Shown here piece by piece: positions 59,506-64,000 of a stretch of 64,000 bases of DNA. The translations under genes were made by a program, and so were the position numbers. Numbering within the stretch: position 1 is the stretch's first letter; each line of letters begins with the position of its first letter. Origin of the DNA: Nitrosospira multiformis. GTDB taxonomy: Bacteria > Pseudomonadota > Gammaproteobacteria > Burkholderiales > Nitrosomonadaceae. The stretch is from NCBI RefSeq assembly GCF_003050865.1, contig NZ_QAOK01000005.1, forward strand, positions 62,001 to 126,000, in the 5' to 3' direction. The notes beneath the pieces are model-generated. The model was not told where the DNA came from and did no database searches. It worked only from the letters and a program-made list of their open reading frames with translations.

Positions 59506-59893
59506 ATCCAGGGAGTACCGCAGGGGGCGCATCGAAATCATCCCGATGATCGATGTGATGTTTTTCCTGCTTGCCACATTCATGCTATCGTCATTATCGA
59601 TGCAGAACCTCGATTCCCTGCAGGTGAATCTGCCGCAAGGCGAGGCCGAGAAACTCAGCGCAAAAACGCCGGTTACATTGACCTTGACGAGGGACAGCAA
59701 AATCTTTGTCAACCGCACGCCCGTGACTCTGGAAACGCTGGGTGACACCCTCAAACCACTGCTGCGCGATTCCGAACAGAAAGTGGTGGTATCGGCAGAC
59801 AGCGACGCACCGCAAGGAATTGTCGTGCAGGCGATGCTGCGTGCCCGTAGTGCGGGTGCACAGCACTTCCTGATCGCCGTCAAACACGAGTAA
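59492..59893 (+). CDS. exbD: ExbD/TolR-type biopolymer transport protein
   Basis: A 133-residue protein with one N-terminal membrane helix containing the conserved proton-carrying Asp (IPMIDVMFFLLATFML) and a periplasmic domain. AGGAGGAG lies before the ATG at 59492, which overlaps the exbB end; a longer upstream frame is rejected. Partner of the ExbB above and probably of the protein encoded next. Confidence 0.9.
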   Translation: MKRRKSREYRRGRIEIIPMIDVMFFLLATFMLSSLSMQNLDSLQVNLPQGEAEKLSAKTPVTLTLTRDSKIFVNRTPVTLETLGDTLKPLLRDSEQKVVVSADSDAPQGIVVQAMLRARSAGAQHFLIAVKHE

Positions 59894-59902
59894 TCCCGAA
59901 CG

Positions 59903-60763
59903 ATGAAGGCCCGATCGAGGGAAATCCCCATCTGGTGGCCCCTGCCGCTGGCGTCTGTCCTCTGGGTGCTCATCATCTGGGCGTTCGGGTTCTTTCTCAC
60001 CGCGCCCGAGGTGGAGATCAAGGGACCTCCTGCGATCGAAGCCAGCTTCGTGGAACTCGCCGAAGAGACACCGGAACAGAAGGCACCGCCGCCCGCCCCT
60101 CCCAGTCCCAGGATACCTCCTGCACCCAAGCCTCCCTCCAAGCGTCAGCCCCAATCGCGACTGGGAGAAGGAGGAACCAAGCCGCTGAAACCCAAACGGG
60201 AAAAAGCAATGGAAAACCGTGAGGGCAGCAAGGAACGCACGCCGGTTCAGAAAAATGTTCCGCAGGCTTCTCCAGAGACTGAACGCCCGAAAGATCTGCT
60301 GGCGTATATGAACGAGGCGCGGGAGCGGCGCCGGGCAAGCGGAATTTTCGAGGATGAACCCGTTGAACCTGAGGCGATCGAACGCGAGCCTTCCGAAGAA
60401 GAACTGCGCATGGCCAATGTGATGCGTAATCTCAAGGAGCCCGGCGCAAGTGGGATATTCCAGATCATCAGGATGGGGCCGCGAACGGCACAGTTTCTGT
60501 TTCGTGCCTGGAAGAAGGATAGCAGCGTTCCCCGCCGGGAGGTGGTGGAAGTCGATGCGGGGCCGGGTGGCGATATTCAACGGGCCATCGTTCGAAAAAT
60601 GATCGAGCTGATCCGGCAATACCACAAAGGGGATTTCAACTGGGAATCCTATCGTCTCGACCGTGTGGTCGTCCTCTCCGCTCGACCCGAAGACAGCAAG
60701 GGCCTGGAGGATTTCCTGATACGCGAGTTTTTTGGAGAGGAGGCTGCGCCGCGAGGGCGATGA
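59903..60763 (+). CDS. TonB/TolA-position protein with unusual C terminus
   Basis: A 286-residue protein: one membrane helix (about residues 13-33), a Pro/Lys/Glu-rich periplasmic spacer (about 55-160) and a C-terminal globular part of about 110 residues. This layout and its position directly after exbD fit an energy transducer like TonB or TolA. The C terminus (RAIVRKMIELIRQY and LDRVVVLSARPED) does not look like the TonB or TolA domain. I cannot name its target. Frame ends convergent with the S9 peptidase gene. Confidence 0.75.
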   Translation: MKARSREIPIWWPLPLASVLWVLIIWAFGFFLTAPEVEIKGPPAIEASFVELAEETPEQKAPPPAPPSPRIPPAPKPPSKRQPQSRLGEGGTKPLKPKREKAMENREGSKERTPVQKNVPQASPETERPKDLLAYMNEARERRRASGIFEDEPVEPEAIEREPSEEELRMANVMRNLKEPGASGIFQIIRMGPRTAQFLFRAWKKDSSVPRREVVEVDAGPGGDIQRAIVRKMIELIRQYHKGDFNWESYRLDRVVVLSARPEDSKGLEDFLIREFFGEEAAPRGR

Positions 60764-60885
60764 AGATCGCCTGCCTGACGGCGAAGCTGTCCGCTATCCC
60801 ATGTACTATATTAAGATGGAAGCAAATGGCGGGCGAAGCCCGTCCTACACCGGTGATATCGGGCGATCGGCGGAACGGCGTTGTC

Positions 60886-62733
60886 CTACTTTCCCCCCCG
60901 GCTTACAGTCTTGTTCACGTCACCTTTCAGATATTTGTCCAGAAACTCCAGTATTCGCCAATTGGCCTCGATCTGGTTCTTTTTCTTGGTAAAACTGTGG
61001 CCTTCATCAGGGAAAACAATGTACTCCACCGGAACACCATGCTTTCTGACTGCCTCCACCATTTCATCGCTCTCGGCCTTGACCACGCGCGGATCATTGG
61101 CTCCTTGAATGACCAACAAAGGCTTTCGTATTTCCCTGGCGTGGAACAGCGGGGAAGTCGCAACAAGAAAATCGATATCCGCCACCGGGTCTCCAATTTC
61201 ATCATGAATGGCTTTGCGGACGGACTCCCAGTAAACAGGAATGCTCTCCAGGGTGTGCAGCCAGTTGCTGACACCGAAAATGTCCACTCCCACCTTGAAA
61301 GCTTCAGGCCGGAATGCGAGGGCTGCAAGCGTCATGTAGCCGCCATAGCTCGCGCCCATGATGCCGATGCGCTCATGGTCGATGTAACCGAGACTGGCCA
61401 GAAAGGGCTTCGCTTCCACACAATCCCACAAGGGCTCTCGTCCGTGCTTGCGGTTGGCTGCAGTAAAGAAGGTTTTACCATAGCCGGAGCTTCCCCGGTT
61501 ATTGATGCCCAGCACGGCATACCCGTGGTTCACGAGGTACTGAATCTGCGCGCTGTAACCCCGCATGGTCTGCCCGCCAGGTCCTCCATGAACGTACACG
61601 ATCGCAGGCACCTTGTTAGTGTCTGATGCTTCATGCGGCTTGTAATAGATGGATGGAATCACCATTCCATCGAAGGATCGGAACCGCACCACTTCCGCCT
61701 CCACCAGATGTGATGGATCGATCTCCTTGTTCAGGCTCTGCGTGAGCTGGTGGAACTGCCCGGTGCTGAAATCGTGCACGAACAGATTATCGGGAGAGCG
61801 ATCGCCATTTACATAGAAGGCCATGCGCGCACTGCTTTGCGAAAAGACCACCCCGCGGATTTCTCCTTCGGGCAGTGCTGGCAGTTTTACAGGTTTTTCC
61901 CTTTCTCCATCCTCAATTTCGACAACACGAATGACGATACTCCCATCTTCGTTGATGCCCGTTACGCGAAATCGGCCATCGCGTGAAAAATAGGTGTACA
62001 TCACGTCCCACTCAGCGCTCTCGTGGCCGCAGACGACCCCGGAGGTGAGATCATAGGTGCACAAATGCTTGAATTCGCTTCCCTCCGTGGTAAGAAAGAA
62101 GAGTTTGCGCGAGGCGGGGTCGAAGGTTTCAGCACGGAAACTGATGGAACCTTCATGCGGCGTGAGGTGCCTTACTTCCTGTTTTTCGACATCGAACAGG
62201 TAAATGTCACTATCCGATGCAGTATGCGACCGGTTCAGCGCAATCCAGCGCTCGTCGCGGCTGATGGGACCAAGATCGAACCCCTGGTGATTCTTGTACA
62301 GCAAGGTTCGCGCAAAAGTCTCGGCATCGTAACGGTATACATCGAAGAATCTGGCATCGCGCTCGTTGGTGGCGACGTAAAAAGCATGTCCATCAAGGCT
62401 CCAGCCTATGAATTGCGCCTTGAGCTTCTCCCCCGGTGTCAGGTCTTCCTCCTCGCCGTCGGGGGCAAGCAGGAACAGATGATAATTTTCATCACCATGA
62501 TAATCCCGCGTGATCAGTACCCGATCATCGTGCGGAAAGAAGCTGACCGAAAACGTGGTATCGATGGTGGAGCGGGTCAGTGGCTCGGCCGTACCGCCCA
62601 TCACTGGGAGCGTATAAGCATTGAAAATGCCCGACTCATTGCTGCTGAACAGGATGCGCTCTTCATCCGCGCTGAACGATCCCCCCATTATTGAGATCGT
62701 CGCCATGAATTGTTCGATGGTATAGCGTTTCAT
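60886..62733 (-). CDS. S9-family prolyl oligopeptidase-like peptidase
   Basis: A 615-residue serine peptidase without signal peptide. The N-terminal 350 residues form a WD-like beta-propeller. The C-terminal alpha/beta hydrolase has the nucleophile in MGASYGGYM, Asp in GANDPRV and His in DEGHSF. Acyl-aminoacyl or dipeptidyl peptidases share this build. It stands alone on the minus strand. Confidence 0.88.
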   Translation of the reverse strand: MKRYTIEQFMATISIMGGSFSADEERILFSSNESGIFNAYTLPVMGGTAEPLTRSTIDTTFSVSFFPHDDRVLITRDYHGDENYHLFLLAPDGEEEDLTPGEKLKAQFIGWSLDGHAFYVATNERDARFFDVYRYDAETFARTLLYKNHQGFDLGPISRDERWIALNRSHTASDSDIYLFDVEKQEVRHLTPHEGSISFRAETFDPASRKLFFLTTEGSEFKHLCTYDLTSGVVCGHESAEWDVMYTYFSRDGRFRVTGINEDGSIVIRVVEIEDGEREKPVKLPALPEGEIRGVVFSQSSARMAFYVNGDRSPDNLFVHDFSTGQFHQLTQSLNKEIDPSHLVEAEVVRFRSFDGMVIPSIYYKPHEASDTNKVPAIVYVHGGPGGQTMRGYSAQIQYLVNHGYAVLGINNRGSSGYGKTFFTAANRKHGREPLWDCVEAKPFLASLGYIDHERIGIMGASYGGYMTLAALAFRPEAFKVGVDIFGVSNWLHTLESIPVYWESVRKAIHDEIGDPVADIDFLVATSPLFHAREIRKPLLVIQGANDPRVVKAESDEMVEAVRKHGVPVEYIVFPDEGHSFTKKKNQIEANWRILEFLDKYLKGDVNKTVSRGGK

Positions 62734-62994
62734 ATCGAGAGTCCCTCAATGCTGGTTTGGATTTTGGTTTGGATTAGAGCTGAATAGAGGCAAAAGGAGC
62801 CGGAGCCGGCGCAATTGTCTGCCCGATTCGCTTATTGACTGGAAACTGGGCAGACATATCAAAAGCACGTCATTGAAATTATATATTAGGTGCCGCACGG
62901 AACCGTCCGCCATTTTTCATCATCATCAAGCAGACACTACTGCCAGATGATGCGCAGCAGTCGAGTTCAACCGGAAGAAAACGCGGACGGAACG

Positions 62995-64000
62995 ATGACA
63001 GCCGAAATTCACGATGCGAATAGTCCTCATGCTGACATAGAGGAACCCGATCAAAATGGTCTGGAGGAAAGCCTGCATGAGATATTCGGCTTGTCCCACC
63101 TGCGTCCCGGACAGAGAGAAGTCATCGAGAGCGTGCTGAACGGGCGTGATACGCTGGCCGTAATGCCCACCGGTAGCGGCAAATCATTGTGTTATCAATT
63201 GCCGGCACTCAACCTGCCAGGCACTGCGATTGTCGTTTCACCCCTGATTTCACTGATGAAAGATCAGGCGGAAAAGCTTGAAGAGATCGGAGTTGACGCA
63301 GCACAGGTCAACAGTACGCTGAATGCGGAACAGGAGTCGGAGGCGCTGGAGAATATTCGCAGTGCAGATAGCGATGTCGTCTTCGTTACGCCCGAGCGCA
63401 TATCCGATCCGGACTTCATCACCGACCTGCAGGCCATCCCGACAAATCTGTTCGTCATCGATGAAGCGCACTGTATTTCCCAATGGGGGCACGACTTCCG
63501 TCCAGCTTATCTGGGACTGGGAGATGCGATCAAGGCATTGGGGAATCCAACGGTCCTCGCGCTGACCGCGACCGCCACACCGGAGGTTATCGAGGATATT
63601 GCGCAACAACTCGGGCGCCCATCCATGCATGTGGTGAACATGGGCATTTACCGGTCCAATCTGAATTATTCAGTGATACAGGTTACGAATCCGGAAGAAA
63701 AGTTGGAGAAGCTGCAAGAGCTCATTCAGAAAAACGAGGGAAACAGAATCATTTATACGGCTACGGTGAAAGCAGTGGAAGAGCTTGCCACAGCGCTTGC
63801 AGGAACGAATACCGGCTTCGCCCTCTACCACGGCCGTCTGTCGCGAAAAGCGCGTGCGGAAAGTCAGGAATCCTTCATGGAAGGCAAGAGCAAGGTCATG
63901 GTTGCGACGAACGCTTTTGGCATGGGAATCGACAAACCTGATATTCGCTTTGTGGTGCACTTCCAGATGCCCGGCACGCTCGAAGCATACTACCAGGAGT
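62995..64000 (+). CDS. recQ: RecQ-family ATP-dependent DNA helicase (5' part)
   Basis: The N-terminal half of a RecQ helicase; the frame stays open to the window edge. Helicase motifs are seen in order: RPGQREVIE (motif 0), PTGSGKS (Walker A), [13 protein letters not shown] (DEAH and aromatic-rich loop), LTATATP (III), and the second RecA domain with [16 protein letters not shown]. RecQ unwinds DNA for recombination and fork repair. ATG at 62995 is chosen for the GGACGG before it. Adjacent ATGs at 62947 and 62950 would add about 16 residues. Confidence 0.9.
   Translation, partial: MTAEIHDANSPHADIEEPDQNGLEESLHEIFGLSHLRPGQREVIESVLNGRDTLAVMPTGSGKSLCYQLPALNLPGTAIVVSPLISLMKDQAEKLEEIGVDAAQVNSTLNAEQESEALENIRSADSDVVFVTPERISDPDFITDLQAIPTNLFVIDEAHCISQWGHDFRPAYLGLGDAIKALGNPTVLALTATATPEVIEDIAQQLGRPSMHVVNMGIYRSNLNYSVIQVTNPEEKLEKLQELIQKNEGNRIIYTATVKAVEELATALAGTNTGFALYHGRLSRKARAESQESFMEGKSKVMVATNAFGMGIDKPDIRFVVHFQMPGTLEAYYQE

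Overview
The window looks like a chromosomal segment of a betaproteobacterium. It most resembles a Nitrosospira-type ammonia oxidiser (Nitrosomonadaceae). This placement is an inference from gene content: a bidirectional-type NAD-reducing [NiFe] hydrogenase, a PEP-CTERM protein, an orphan HpnA, copper-handling genes, Usp and P-type ATPase stress genes, and a dispersed palindromic repeat. No rRNA or ammonia-oxidation gene is present to prove it. I see no phage, insertion sequence, CRISPR array or tRNA. Coding density is high and most genes are ordinary core functions.

Layout. 0.2-3.0 kb: a small membrane-associated protein, then glutathione-dependent formaldehyde oxidation (frmA, fghA). 3.2-5.8 kb: an MgtA-type P-ATPase on the minus strand. 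6.3-18.3 kb: one long plus-strand hydrogenase locus, hypC-A-B-D-F-E then hoxF-U-Y-H, a PEP-CTERM protein and the maturation protease hoxW, with several stop/start overlaps. 18.2-20.9 kb: an ADP-forming acyl-CoA synthetase fused to a GNAT domain, overlapping hoxW. 21.1-29.2 kb: a minus-strand stress block (UspA pair protein, Met/Gly-rich multicopper oxidase, BON protein, P2-type ATPase, second UspA pair protein, Zn alcohol dehydrogenase). 29.4 kb: a seven-copy 9-bp tandem repeat. 29.5-32.2 kb: prfB with its programmed +1 frameshift, and lysS.

32.2-38.0 kb: terminator, palindromic repeat, then a copper homeostasis operon (copA, copZ, csoR-like) with a palindromic operator inside its promoter, followed by two overlapping multi-haem cytochrome c genes. 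38.0-43.4 kb (minus): hpnA, a membrane-spanning MutS-like ATPase, tolC, pcm. 43.5-49.7 kb: TPP riboswitch with a Shine-Dalgarno-sequestering hairpin and thiC, uppP, a rhodanese, glnA, a Sel1 lipoprotein. 49.9-58.5 kb: a Na+/H+ antiporter-like protein, LapA, PbpG, and a c-di-GMP signalling cluster (PAS histidine kinase, response regulator, REC-REC-PAS-GAF-GGDEF-EAL). 58.9-64 kb: ExbB, ExbD and a TonB-position protein with an unusual C terminus, an S9 peptidase, and the 5' part of recQ, which runs off the window.

How they fit together. The hydrogenase, the acyl-CoA synthetase and the Usp/ATPase/ADH block together suggest a low-oxygen or energy-limitation survival programme (inference). Two copper loci (the multicopper oxidase, and copA-copZ-csoR) fit an organism rich in copper enzymes. 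I found no clearly undescribed system. The best leads are the ExbBD-linked protein, the membrane MutS homologue and the PEP-CTERM gene embedded in the hox operon.
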